64,000 nucleotides of DNA, from positions 5,223 to 69,222 of the forward strand of contig SWDS01000006.1 in the NCBI GenBank assembly GCA_005116745.1, in the 5' to 3' direction. The stretch is from Nitrospira sp. (GTDB taxonomy: Bacteria > Nitrospirota > Nitrospiria > Nitrospirales > Nitrospiraceae). Positions 25,348-34,586 of this stretch are shown here, piece after piece (within the stretch, counting starts at the first letter, position 1; each line of letters opens with the position of its first letter). The notes beneath the pieces are model-generated. The model worked only from the letters and a program-made list of their open reading frames with translations. It made no database searches and was not told the origin of the DNA. The translations under genes and the position numbers were made by a program.

Positions 25348-26550
25348 ATGACAATCCCTTTGGATCTGAAAGACGCGTTCGAGACTGAGCAGACCCTTCG
25401 GAACATGATTGAGACTCGAAAGGTCTACTTCGATCACAATCCCTTCTATGTGAGAGATGGATCAGGGAGTATCGTCCAAATAAGGTTCAGTCCAGGGAAG
25501 CAGATACTCGTTGTACTGTTGCTGCTGTTGGCTGGCTGCGGATCCAAAGAAGAGCCGGCCACCACGGTGGTGTCAGCTGCTCCACAGAAGACTATTCAGG
25601 CTGTGGTATTCGAGGTCCAACAGACTTCGGTGCCGATTCGCGTTGAAGTGACCGGCCAAGTTGCTCCGATCTTCCAAGCCACGCTCTCCAGTCGTATCCA
25701 AGGAACCATCGATACCTTACTGGTTCGGGAAGGCTCGAAGGTCTCCAAGGGGCAGCTCTTGATCCAGCTGGACAGCAGAGACCTCCAGGCAGATTTGGCC
25801 CGTGCCAATGCGGAGGTCGACAATGCAAAGGCGCACCTCGACCGTATGAACCAGCTGTATGCTCAAGATGCGGTCTCGAAGCAGGAAATGGAAAATGCAA
25901 CCAGAGGGAATAGCGTGGCGGACGCCAATTGCAGAACGGTGGAGGCTCAACTGAGCTATACGATGGTAAGAGCTCCATTCAATGGCATTATCACCGAGAA
26001 AAAAGTGGAGGCAGGAGAATTAGCTTCACCAGGTCAGCCTCTACTCAAAATGGAAGATCCTCTACATCTTCGTCTGGAAGCCACGGTAGCGGAAGGAGAT
26101 CTGAAGTCGGTTTCTCGCGGGAACAATATTCCGGTCGTCATTGATGCCTTGGGAGGCCAAGCCTTGGCCGGTCTTGTCAGTCAAATTCTGCCTGCCGGCG
26201 ACCCGCACACGCACACCTTTATGGTCAAGGTTGATTTGCCGAGGACAGTCGGACTGAAGACCGGCATGTTCGGTCGGTTCCAGCTTGATACAGGCGCAAC
26301 TCAAACCATGCTCATCCCATCAACAGCCGTCGTCGAGCGGGGTGAACTCACCAGCCTCTTTGTTGTTGGGGAGGATCGGATTGCGCGACTCCGGTGGGTC
26401 AAAATCGGACGGCACTTCGAGAAGGATGTGGAGATTCTCTCTGGCGTCAACGTGGGTGAACGAGTGTTGGTGGGCGGACATCAGGGAGTTGATGGAGTCA
26501 CGGTGGAGATTGTAGAGACGGCGGCCTCTCTGTTGGGACGAACCCCGTGA
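25348..26550 (+). CDS. RND efflux periplasmic adaptor subunit (membrane fusion protein)
   Basis: The 400-residue frame contains a lipoprotein signal, VVLLLLLAGC, with the lipid-acceptor cysteine at about residue 64. The true start is therefore probably later than the ATG at 25348; a GTG at 25450 is a candidate. After it come the usual adaptor parts: a barrel-sandwich half (IQGTIDTLLVREGSKVSKGQ), a helical hairpin (about 140-195), the returning lipoyl half (VRAPFNGIITEKKVEAGELA) and a beta-barrel. It would link the inner-membrane RND pump encoded 92 bp downstream to an outer-membrane channel. No TolC-like gene is adjacent. Confidence 0.85.
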   Translation: MTIPLDLKDAFETEQTLRNMIETRKVYFDHNPFYVRDGSGSIVQIRFSPGKQILVVLLLLLAGCGSKEEPATTVVSAAPQKTIQAVVFEVQQTSVPIRVEVTGQVAPIFQATLSSRIQGTIDTLLVREGSKVSKGQLLIQLDSRDLQADLARANAEVDNAKAHLDRMNQLYAQDAVSKQEMENATRGNSVADANCRTVEAQLSYTMVRAPFNGIITEKKVEAGELASPGQPLLKMEDPLHLRLEATVAEGDLKSVSRGNNIPVVIDALGGQALAGLVSQILPAGDPHTHTFMVKVDLPRTVGLKTGMFGRFQLDTGATQTMLIPSTAVVERGELTSLFVVGEDRIARLRWVKIGRHFEKDVEILSGVNVGERVLVGGHQGVDGVTVEIVETAASLLGRTP

Positions 26551-26642
26551 TGCGTATCTTCTCCTTCAGCATGGTGGGGTTCAGCAAACCTATCTAGCCA
26601 CGATCCGTCCTGCACGTCGGAGATACGAACGACGGTTGACCA

Positions 26643-29600
26643 ATGACAGACTACCGACCAGGCCTTTCAGGCCGCATCGCGGCCCTCTTTATCCATAGCA
26701 AGCTCACGCCGCTCATCATTCTTGGCGTGTTGTTGCTGGGTCTCTTTGCTGTGGCCGTCACGCCTCGTGAGGAGGAACCGCAGATCGTGGTTCCGATGGC
26801 CGATGTCTGGCTGCCGTTTCCCGGCGCGTCCGCCAAGGTCGTTGAAGAACAACTGACGAAACCATTCGAGCGCAAACTCTCCGAGATCAAAGGCGTCGAG
26901 TATGTCTACTCGATCTCGCGTCCCGGTGGCGCGTTGATTATAGTTCGCTTCTATGTCGGCCAGCCGATGGAACAGAGCCTGGTCGATCTCTACGACAAGT
27001 TGATGTCGAACCAAGATCTCTTGCCGCCTGGTGCCGAACCCTTTCTGGTCAAGCCTAAGGATGTCAACGACGTGCCGATCGTCACCCTCACGTTCTCCAG
27101 TGCTCGCTACGGAGAATTCGAGCTTCATCGCCTGGCCGAACAGGTATTGGAGGAGGTCAAGAAGGTGTCTGGTACCTCGGCCGGGTTCATCGTCGGCGGA
27201 CGGCCGCGCGAGCTACGCATCCAGATCGATCCGGCCAGATTGAAGGCCTACGGACTGACGCCTCTGCGGATTGCGACCGTTGTGCGCGGAGAGAATCGGG
27301 CCTTGTCGACCGGCCGCTTCGAGAGCCGCAATCAAAGTTTGCTCGTGGAGACTGGCCGATTCATCCGGTCACGCGAAGATCTGGAGAGATTGGTGGTCGG
27401 TGTCAGTGAGCAGCGCCCGGTATATCTACGCCAAGTGGCGGATGTGACAGATGGTTCGGCGGAAGCGACGAGCTATGTCTGGTTCGGTTTGGGTGCCGGA
27501 AGCGCCGGTGAAACGTCACACGTCAAACGTGAGGCGGAACTGACAGACGACGCTTCACGAGATAGGCTTCGCGAATTTCCCGCAGTCACCGTGGCTATCG
27601 CCAAGCAGGCCAGCATGAACGCAGTGACCGTTGCCGCGGACGTGATCCGCAAAGTCAAGGATATGAAAGGCGTGACCATTCCATCGGACGTGCGGGTGAC
27701 GGTCACCCGTGATTACGGAGAAACGGCACAGGAGAAGTCGAATGAACTCTTGTGGCATTTGCTCATCGCCGTCGTCGCCGTGGTGATCTTTCTTGGAGTT
27801 GCCTTGGGACCGAGACCGGCTCTTGTCGTGTCCCTTGCGATTCCGCTCACCCTCGCGTTGACGTTGTTCACGTCGATGCTGATCGGCTACACGATTAACC
27901 GCGTGACGCTCTTTGCCCTCATCTTTTCAATCGGCATCCTCGTGGATGACGCGATCGTGGTGGTCGAGAATACCTACCGGCATCTGAAGATGCGTCTCAG
28001 GCCCCATGACGAAGCCTCTATCCATGCCGTCGACGAAGTTGGCAATCCCACGATCCTGGCGACATTTACCGTCATCGCCGCCCTCCTGCCCATGGCGTTC
28101 GTGTCCGGGTTGATGGGACCCTATATGAGACCGATTCCAGTCAACGCCTCCATTGCCATGTTCTTCTCGCTACTGGTCGCGTTCGTCGTGATTCCTTGGT
28201 TTTGCCAGACCTGCTATCGCCCGGGAGTCGTCGTTTCGGGTGTCGATCATGAAGGCGACGAACATGGAATAACGGCCCGAATCTATCGACGAGTCCTTTC
28301 TCCGTTACTGGCCCATCCGATGCTTGCGTATGCCTTTCTAGGGATTATTGGACTGTTGCTCGTGGCGTCGACCCTGTTGTTCTACACCCGTCATGTCGTG
28401 GTGAAAATGCTCCCCTTCGATAACAAGAGTGAACTCCAACTGGTGATCGACATGCCGGAAGGGACGACACTTGAAGAGACCGCACGGGTCACGCAGGCGC
28501 TGGGACGATATGTGAAGACGATACCGGAAGTGCGGGATTATCAGGCCTATGTCGGCACGGCGTCGCCCTTTAACTTCAGCGGCTTGATACGCCACTACTA
28601 TTTGAGGGAACAGCCTCACGAGGCCGACATTCAGCTCAATCTGGTCGCGAAACAGGACCGAGCCTCCCAAAGTCATGAGATCGCTCAACGGATTCGCCCA
28701 CCGGTGCAACAGATCGCTCGTGAATACGGAGCGAACGTGAAGATCGTCGAAGTGCCGCCGGGGCCGCCTGTGCAATCAGTGCTGGTGGCCGAAGTCTACG
28801 GTCCCGATTACGGGAGGCAACTCGCTGTCGCTCGCGAGATTCGAACGCTGTTCGAATCCACGCCAGGAGTGGTCGATGTGGATGATTATATTGAGGCGGA
28901 TCAAGTGAAATACGTCTTCGCGGTCGATCGGGCGAAAGCGGCCCTCGCCGGTATTCCATCCGAGGATATTGTGAACACGCTGCGTATGGCGCTCCAGGGG
29001 ACGAAGGTCGGGCTGGTCCATATCCCTCAGGAGAAGAGTCCAGTTCACATCGTACTCCGCCTGCCGCTCGCCGAGCGAACCGGCCTAGAGCATCTGGGTG
29101 AGATCGGGCTGCGGACGAGTGGCGGCAGCATCGTCCAACTGTCAGAATTGCTCAAGCTTGAGCAAACAGTCCAAGACAAAGCAATTTATCACAAGAACCA
29201 AAAGCCGGTGGTCTACGTGGTCGCGGATGTCGGCGGCCCAGGAGCAGAGCAAGCAGAAAGTCCCGTGTACGGTGTTCTCGGAGTGGGGAAAAAGCTGGAA
29301 GAGTTTCGACCGGCAGAAGGATATCAGATCGAGCAGTCCTATGCCTCGCAGCCGTGGTCGGAAGAGAAGATCGCCATGAAGTGGGATGGCGAATGGCACA
29401 TCACGTATGAAACATTCCGCGACATGGGGATTGCGTTTGCCGTGGCGATGTTGCTGATCTATCTCCTGATCGTTGGGCAGTTCCAATCGTTCATGACTCC
29501 GTTGATCATCATGGCTCCTATCCCGCTCACGCTGATCGGCATTCTGCCTGGGCATTGGTTGACCGGTTCGTACTTCACCGCCACGTCCATGATCGGCTTC

Positions 29601-29969
29601 ATCGCGCTCGCCGGCATCATTGTGAGGAACTCCATCCTCCTGGTCGATTTCATTCAGCTGCAAGAACGGGCGGGGGTTGCATTGTCAGAAGCCGTCATCA
29701 AGGCGGGCGCGATTCGGACGCGTCCCATCGTACTGACTGCGGCGGCATTGATGGTAGGGGCCTTCGTCATCATTCTCGATCCCATCTTCCAAGGGCTGGC
29801 TGTCTCGCTGCTCTTTGGTGTCGGCGCTTCGACATTGCTGACCCTCGTCGTGATTCCGGTGCTGTACTACCATGTGATGGGGAGGCCACGAGGGTCAAGT
29901 CCTGAGGGTAATCATGCGACGCTGGGAAACGGAGAGATACCGTCTCTCGCTTCGAACGGTCACGGGTAG
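26643..29969 (+). CDS. RND-family efflux transporter permease
   Basis: The 1108-residue inner-membrane pump has the RND layout: an N-terminal helix (residues 20-40), a large periplasmic loop, helices 2-6, a second periplasmic loop from about 590, and helices 8-12. The helix-4 motif GILVDDAIVVVENTYRH, with two aspartates, carries the proton relay and matches HAE-type rather than the usual heavy-metal type. SMIGFIALAGIIVRNSILLV marks the matching C-terminal helices. It acts with the upstream adaptor. Substrate unknown. A decayed relative of this gene survives at 22392-22545. Confidence 0.92.
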   Translation: MTDYRPGLSGRIAALFIHSKLTPLIILGVLLLGLFAVAVTPREEEPQIVVPMADVWLPFPGASAKVVEEQLTKPFERKLSEIKGVEYVYSISRPGGALIIVRFYVGQPMEQSLVDLYDKLMSNQDLLPPGAEPFLVKPKDVNDVPIVTLTFSSARYGEFELHRLAEQVLEEVKKVSGTSAGFIVGGRPRELRIQIDPARLKAYGLTPLRIATVVRGENRALSTGRFESRNQSLLVETGRFIRSREDLERLVVGVSEQRPVYLRQVADVTDGSAEATSYVWFGLGAGSAGETSHVKREAELTDDASRDRLREFPAVTVAIAKQASMNAVTVAADVIRKVKDMKGVTIPSDVRVTVTRDYGETAQEKSNELLWHLLIAVVAVVIFLGVALGPRPALVVSLAIPLTLALTLFTSMLIGYTINRVTLFALIFSIGILVDDAIVVVENTYRHLKMRLRPHDEASIHAVDEVGNPTILATFTVIAALLPMAFVSGLMGPYMRPIPVNASIAMFFSLLVAFVVIPWFCQTCYRPGVVVSGVDHEGDEHGITARIYRRVLSPLLAHPMLAYAFLGIIGLLLVASTLLFYTRHVVVKMLPFDNKSELQLVIDMPEGTTLEETARVTQALGRYVKTIPEVRDYQAYVGTASPFNFSGLIRHYYLREQPHEADIQLNLVAKQDRASQSHEIAQRIRPPVQQIAREYGANVKIVEVPPGPPVQSVLVAEVYGPDYGRQLAVAREIRTLFESTPGVVDVDDYIEADQVKYVFAVDRAKAALAGIPSEDIVNTLRMALQGTKVGLVHIPQEKSPVHIVLRLPLAERTGLEHLGEIGLRTSGGSIVQLSELLKLEQTVQDKAIYHKNQKPVVYVVADVGGPGAEQAESPVYGVLGVGKKLEEFRPAEGYQIEQSYASQPWSEEKIAMKWDGEWHITYETFRDMGIAFAVAMLLIYLLIVGQFQSFMTPLIIMAPIPLTLIGILPGHWLTGSYFTATSMIGFIALAGIIVRNSILLVDFIQLQERAGVALSEAVIKAGAIRTRPIVLTAAALMVGAFVIILDPIFQGLAVSLLFGVGASTLLTLVVIPVLYYHVMGRPRGSSPEGNHATLGNGEIPSLASNGHG

Positions 29970-30153
29970 TTCCAGCCGTGTATAGCGCTTAGAATTGGAG
30001 AGAGGCAGCTGCGATCGGGACCCGACTGTGAGGAAGCTAGGGATTGGCCTTGGTTTGGTCGATTCTCCTACTAGGAACGAGAGTTGTTTTTCATGATGAG
30101 CGTCCACGCTCTTGTTCGGCCGTGACTCCAGGCCTAGAATTGGAGGCTGGCCT

Positions 30154-31716
30154 ATGCCCTCCAAATCCACAAAGAACAGTCCGAGCCGACGAGCTGTGCG
30201 TGGGCGAACCAGCACGCGCCCGCACTCCGGTAAGATCGAGCCGAAAGAAGACCTCTTCGACAAGGCCTTTCGTTTAAGTCCACACCCGATCGGCATCACG
30301 GAACTGGACACCGGGCGCTGTCTTGCTATCAACGATGCCTGCCTCCAGATCTATGGATTTCAGCGACACGAGGTGATTGGGAAGACGACGCTGATGTTGG
30401 GGATCTGGCCTGATCCTCAAGAACGGGCCAAGTTGATCGCTCGACTTCGATCAGAAGGTTCGGTCAGGAATGCTGAAGTGTCGATGCGGATGAAGAATAA
30501 AGACCTGCGTCACTTCCTCATCTCAACCGATCTGATCACCCTCAACGGAAAACGATGTTTGCTGACGATCGGCAGTGACATCACCGAACGCAAACAAGCC
30601 GAGGGAGCACTGCGTGAGCTCAACGAGCTGCTCGAACAGCGAGTCGCCGAACGCACGGCGGCCTTGTGCACTGTGCAGGCGAGACAACAGCTACTATTAC
30701 AATCCACCCCGATGGTACTCTATGCACGTCGAACCACCGGTGACTTCAGCACGACATTCATCAGCGAGAACGTCGTCGAGCAACTTGGCTACAGCCCACA
30801 TGATTTTGTGGAACATTCGGACTTTTGGGTCACCCGTCTTCATCCCGACGATCGCTCGCAGGTGCTTGCCAATTTATCAACCGTTCTTAAACAGGGGCGG
30901 CATGTCTATGAATACCGATTTCGTCATCGAGACGGGAGGTATCGCTGGTTGCACGATGAGGTGCGCATCCTTCACGATCAGGCCGACGCACCGGTTGAGC
31001 TCATCGGTTTCCAGATCGACGTCACCAGGCGCAAGCGAGCCGAGGAGGAATTGCGCCGACATCAGACGAAACTGGAGAAGCTGACCTCGAAACTGCTCAC
31101 GGCGCAAGAGCTCGAACGACAACGCATTGCGCGCGACCTGCATGACGATATCACGCAACGGCTTGCCAGTCTTGCGGTCGATGCCGGCTCGCTCGAACGA
31201 TTGTGTCAGTCTACGCCGGACCTGTTGCCGTACTGTCGGAATGTTCGAGAGGCGGCCGAACGGCTTGCGGATGACGTCCACACCTTCGCCTACCGGCTCC
31301 ACCCCTCCAGTCTGGAACATCTAGGCCTCGAAGCGGCGATTCAGGATCATACCCACGAGTTTGCACAGCGCACGGTGCTTGCCGTTCGGTACGTCTCGCG
31401 AAACGTGTCGAAAGCGATTCCCATCGAGATGGCCACCTGCCTCTATCGCGTGACGCAAGAATCCCTCCAAAATGTGCTGAAGCATGCCGAGGCCTCGACA
31501 GTTGTGGTGCGATTGCTTGGGACGTCCAAAGGAGTCGGGGTCTGTATCCTCGATAATGGGAAAGGATTTGACGGGAAGGAAGCCCGCAGTCGTGGGCTCG
31601 GACTCCTCAGCATGGAAGAGCGGGTTCGTTTGGCGGAGGGCACGTTCCACATCAGGACGCGCCCAGGTGACGGGACGGAAGTGCATGCATGGGTCCCGCT
31701 TCCCGATGTCCGATAG
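30154..31716 (+). CDS. PAS-domain NarL-type sensor histidine kinase, soluble
   Basis: About 520 residues with no transmembrane segments. Two PAS modules (about 30-160 and 185-310, the second with the PAC phrase GFQIDVTRRKRAEEEL) lead to a HisKA_3 dimerisation domain, ERQRIARDLHDDITQRLASL. A short ATPase domain ends with RGLGLLSMEERVRLAEGTF. TTGGAGGC lies 6 nt before the ATG at 30154, so the TTG at 30112 is not preferred. The LuxR-type response regulator gene 68 bp downstream is the natural partner. The sensed signal is cytoplasmic and unknown. Confidence 0.9.
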   Translation: MPSKSTKNSPSRRAVRGRTSTRPHSGKIEPKEDLFDKAFRLSPHPIGITELDTGRCLAINDACLQIYGFQRHEVIGKTTLMLGIWPDPQERAKLIARLRSEGSVRNAEVSMRMKNKDLRHFLISTDLITLNGKRCLLTIGSDITERKQAEGALRELNELLEQRVAERTAALCTVQARQQLLLQSTPMVLYARRTTGDFSTTFISENVVEQLGYSPHDFVEHSDFWVTRLHPDDRSQVLANLSTVLKQGRHVYEYRFRHRDGRYRWLHDEVRILHDQADAPVELIGFQIDVTRRKRAEEELRRHQTKLEKLTSKLLTAQELERQRIARDLHDDITQRLASLAVDAGSLERLCQSTPDLLPYCRNVREAAERLADDVHTFAYRLHPSSLEHLGLEAAIQDHTHEFAQRTVLAVRYVSRNVSKAIPIEMATCLYRVTQESLQNVLKHAEASTVVVRLLGTSKGVGVCILDNGKGFDGKEARSRGLGLLSMEERVRLAEGTFHIRTRPGDGTEVHAWVPLPDVR

Positions 31717-31784
31717 GAGATCGCGTCCATAGACGCGTGGACTCCGAGCGAGCAACCGATGCTGATCCAGATGTGAGCACAACA

Positions 31785-32450
31785 ATGAATGGAGTGACGC
31801 CGAGGCCGAGGGTGCTCTTAGCCGACGACCACAGCTTGATGCTCGCCGGTCTTCGTCGGCTGGTCGAAGAGACCTGCGAGGTCGTCGGTGCGGTAGAAGA
31901 CGGCCGGGCACTGGTAGAAGCGGCTCAGCGCTTGGAGCCAGACCTGATCCTTCTGGATATCAGCATGCCGTTGCTCAATGGTATTGACGCCGCGCGTCAG
32001 ATCCAGAAGCTCCATCACTCGGCCAAGCTCATTTTTCTGACCATGCATACGAGCCCGAGCTATGTGACGGAGGCGTTCCACGTCGGCGCGAGCGGCTATC
32101 TCCTGAAGCGGTCGGCCCCCATGGAGCTGCCGCTGGCGATTGAGGCCGTGCTGAAGGGGCAGCAATATTTGACGCCCTCGATCACCAAGCCGGTGCTTGC
32201 GCAGACGCTGGAGCGAGAAGAGGCACCAGCGCTCAAAGGTTCCGCAGTAGCACTCACTCCGAGGCAGCGTGAAGTCTTACAGTTAATCGGCGAAGGCAAG
32301 GGGACTAAAGCGATCGCCGCACTACTCCATGTGTCGGTCAAAACGGTAGAATTTCACAAGACCTGCCTCATGAGGCAACTAAATCTGCACACGACAGCGG
32401 AATTGATGCGCTACGCCATCACGCAGGGTCTCGCGAGTGATCAACTGTAA
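31785..32450 (+). CDS. NarL/LuxR-family response regulator
   Basis: The 221-residue protein has a receiver domain with phospho-acceptor aspartate in LILLDISMPLLNGID and a lysine in GYLLKRSAP. It is joined to a LuxR-type helix-turn-helix, LTPRQREVLQLIGEGKGTKA, followed by VSVKTVEFHKTCLMRQL. The ATG at 31785 is placed just before the receiver; an earlier frame opening inside the kinase gene lacks a signal. It forms a two-component pair with the kinase upstream. The acetate kinase/phosphoketolase genes 0.9-2 kb downstream are possible targets, by position only. Confidence 0.9.
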   Translation: MNGVTPRPRVLLADDHSLMLAGLRRLVEETCEVVGAVEDGRALVEAAQRLEPDLILLDISMPLLNGIDAARQIQKLHHSAKLIFLTMHTSPSYVTEAFHVGASGYLLKRSAPMELPLAIEAVLKGQQYLTPSITKPVLAQTLEREEAPALKGSAVALTPRQREVLQLIGEGKGTKAIAALLHVSVKTVEFHKTCLMRQLNLHTTAELMRYAITQGLASDQL

Positions 32451-32674
32451 CCTCTCCCGTCTGGGATGTCTCTAACTCAGACTCTGGCAAGGTTCTCATC
32501 GAAAGCTGGGCCATTGCCTAGTTCATAAGAAGTCTTCTTTCTTCTAGATTAGTCACTAGTAGTAAGAAAGTAAGAAGGAGAATCCATTAGAGGCCCATCC
32601 ATGAGCACAATCGTTCAGGCTCAGGCTTCAAACCGTTTTCATGTCTTAGCCTGATGAGCCAATAGGAGAGCCGT

Positions 32675-33139
32675 ATGCCGACATATGCAGTCTCCCATGC
32701 GCAGAGTTCCATCGCTGACCGGACGAAGATGAAATCTATTCGCGTGCTTCTGGTGGACGACCACTTCCTCGTCCGACAAGGATTACGGAACTATTTGAGC
32801 CATCATCTCGACATTGAATTGGTGGGTGAGGCCAGGGATGGGGAAGAGGCAGTGAAGCTGATAGACCTGCTCAAGCCCGATGTCGTGGTGATGGACATTC
32901 ACATGCCGAGAATGAACGGTATTGAAGCGACAGAATCCATCATGCGAAAGCATCCACACCTACAGGTCATTGGCCTCTCATTTTACGTCGGAAATGGAAA
33001 TCGAGAAGCATTCTTGGATGCCGGTGCCTGCCTGTTGCTCGACAAGGGAACGGCGCATGCACACCTGCCCCATGCGATTTATCAGGCGGTCGACAAGAGC
33101 CTCGATGTTGGCTCGCCCGGTCGCTGTTCCCTCGCATAG
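32675..33139 (+). CDS. Receiver-only response regulator of the NarL type
   Basis: The 154-residue product holds one receiver domain (about 20-140), with the aspartate in VVVMDIHMPRMNGIE and a lysine near LLLDKGTAH. It resembles NarL receivers but ends without a helix-turn-helix. AATAGGAGAG precedes the ATG at 32675. It may act as a phosphate sink or connector for the kinase at 30154. Alternatively it is a NarL-type regulator that has lost its DNA-binding half: no remnant of one is visible after the stop. Confidence 0.85.
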   Translation: MPTYAVSHAQSSIADRTKMKSIRVLLVDDHFLVRQGLRNYLSHHLDIELVGEARDGEEAVKLIDLLKPDVVVMDIHMPRMNGIEATESIMRKHPHLQVIGLSFYVGNGNREAFLDAGACLLLDKGTAHAHLPHAIYQAVDKSLDVGSPGRCSLA

Positions 33140-33363
33140 TGGAAGAGCAGCCAAAAGGGCGCGCACAGTTCTCCTCAAACTACACACACCTAATCCCCTG
33201 ACCTGTTGCCTTCTGCGACAGTGGTGGTGTTCTCTCTGTCCCAAGTTTCCCCTGCGCGCAGGCCTCCCACGCTACCATCGACAATAATGTTATCTGTGGG
33301 TGTTAGGAGTATCGATATCGCAGTTGAAGCAGATACTGTATAGACTAGGCATCAAGGATAACC

Positions 33364-34566
33364 ATGACACAGCTTGATCCTATCGGCTCGATTTTGGTGA
33401 TCAATGGAGGATCGTCGACGCTCAAGTTTGCGCTCTTTCGCATCGGGACGGCTCCAGTTCGTGAGCTGACGGGTTCGATCGATCGCATCGGATCACCGGA
33501 AGCAACACTGAGCTGGGCGCCTGAGGGAGCCGGCACCATCGGGCCTCAGTCGGTCGACGCTCCGAACCATGCTGCCTGCATTCAGCTCCTGCTAACTTGT
33601 ATCGCCGACCGGTTGAGACACTGTCCAGTGGTCGCGATCGGACATCGGGTCGTGCATGGTGGCCAGCACTATCGTGCTCCACAACCACTGACGTCGGCTG
33701 TGATGGACGAGCTGCAGAGGTTGAGTTCCAGCGATCCAGAACATCTCCCGGGTGAGATCGAATTAATCCAGTGGTTTGCGCAACGGTACCCGCATCTCCC
33801 GCAAGTCGCCTGCTTCGACACGGCATTTCACCGCGACATGCCGCGTGTGGCTCGTCTCTTCTCGATTCCCCGACGGTATGAAAAGTTGGGCCTTCAACGA
33901 TACGGATTTCATGGCCTGTCCTATGCCTTTCTCATGAGAGAACTAGAGCGGGTCGGTGCGCCACACGAAGTCAGCGGTCGCGTCATCATGGCTCATCTTG
34001 GCAATGGCGCGAGCATGGCGGCGGTCAAAAATGGACGAGCGGTCGACACGACCATGGGTTTTACGCCGACCTCCGGCCTGCCGATGAGCCGCCGATCGGG
34101 GGATCTCGACCCTGGCCTTGTGTCCTATCTGGCTCGTACGGAAGGCATGACCGTGGATCGGTTCCATCGGATGGTCAACGCCGAGTCTGGCTTGCTCGGG
34201 GTCTCGGAGACCAGTTCCGATATGCGCGATCTCCTTAAGGAGGAACGGAACGATGCCAGAGCAGCCGAGGCGGTCGCGCTGTTTTGTTATCACGCGAAAA
34301 AAGCCATCGGTTCGTTGGCTGCGGCCTTGGGCGGGTTGGATACACTGGTCTTCAGTGCGGGTATTGGAGAACACTCGCCGATCGTACGAGCGAGGATCTG
34401 TGAAGGATTGGAATTTCTCGGTATCGCCATCGATTCTACGCGCAACGAGGCCGATGAGGCCGTGATTTCTAGCGAAGGCAGTAGGGTGACCGTGCGAGTC
34501 ATTCATACGGATGAAGAAAGTGAGATTGCCCGGTCCGTGCTAGAGATGATCAGCGCCGAGTCGTGA
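33364..34566 (+). CDS. ackA: Acetate kinase
   Basis: The 400-residue protein has the family's full length and motifs: an N-terminal phosphate loop, VINGGSSTLKFALF; GHRVVHGGQHY; the active-site region CFDTAFHRDMP; YGFHGLSYAFL; and the adenosine loop HLGNGASMAAVKNGR with TMGFTPTSGLPMSRRSGDLD. It interconverts acetyl phosphate plus ADP with acetate plus ATP in the cytoplasm. The phosphoketolase gene begins 20 bp after its stop, so the two are almost certainly one operon forming an ATP-yielding acetate branch. AAGGATAACC precedes the ATG. Confidence 0.95.
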   Translation: MTQLDPIGSILVINGGSSTLKFALFRIGTAPVRELTGSIDRIGSPEATLSWAPEGAGTIGPQSVDAPNHAACIQLLLTCIADRLRHCPVVAIGHRVVHGGQHYRAPQPLTSAVMDELQRLSSSDPEHLPGEIELIQWFAQRYPHLPQVACFDTAFHRDMPRVARLFSIPRRYEKLGLQRYGFHGLSYAFLMRELERVGAPHEVSGRVIMAHLGNGASMAAVKNGRAVDTTMGFTPTSGLPMSRRSGDLDPGLVSYLARTEGMTVDRFHRMVNAESGLLGVSETSSDMRDLLKEERNDARAAEAVALFCYHAKKAIGSLAAALGGLDTLVFSAGIGEHSPIVRARICEGLEFLGIAIDSTRNEADEAVISSEGSRVTVRVIHTDEESEIARSVLEMISAES

Positions 34567-34586
34567 CGAAGCAGTAGGAGGGGACG

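Noticed and set aside
32540-32590. TTCTTTC/GAAAG-rich inverted repeat before the lone receiver gene
   Set aside because: Pairing is short and interrupted, so it is not clearly better than chance in an A/G-rich stretch.
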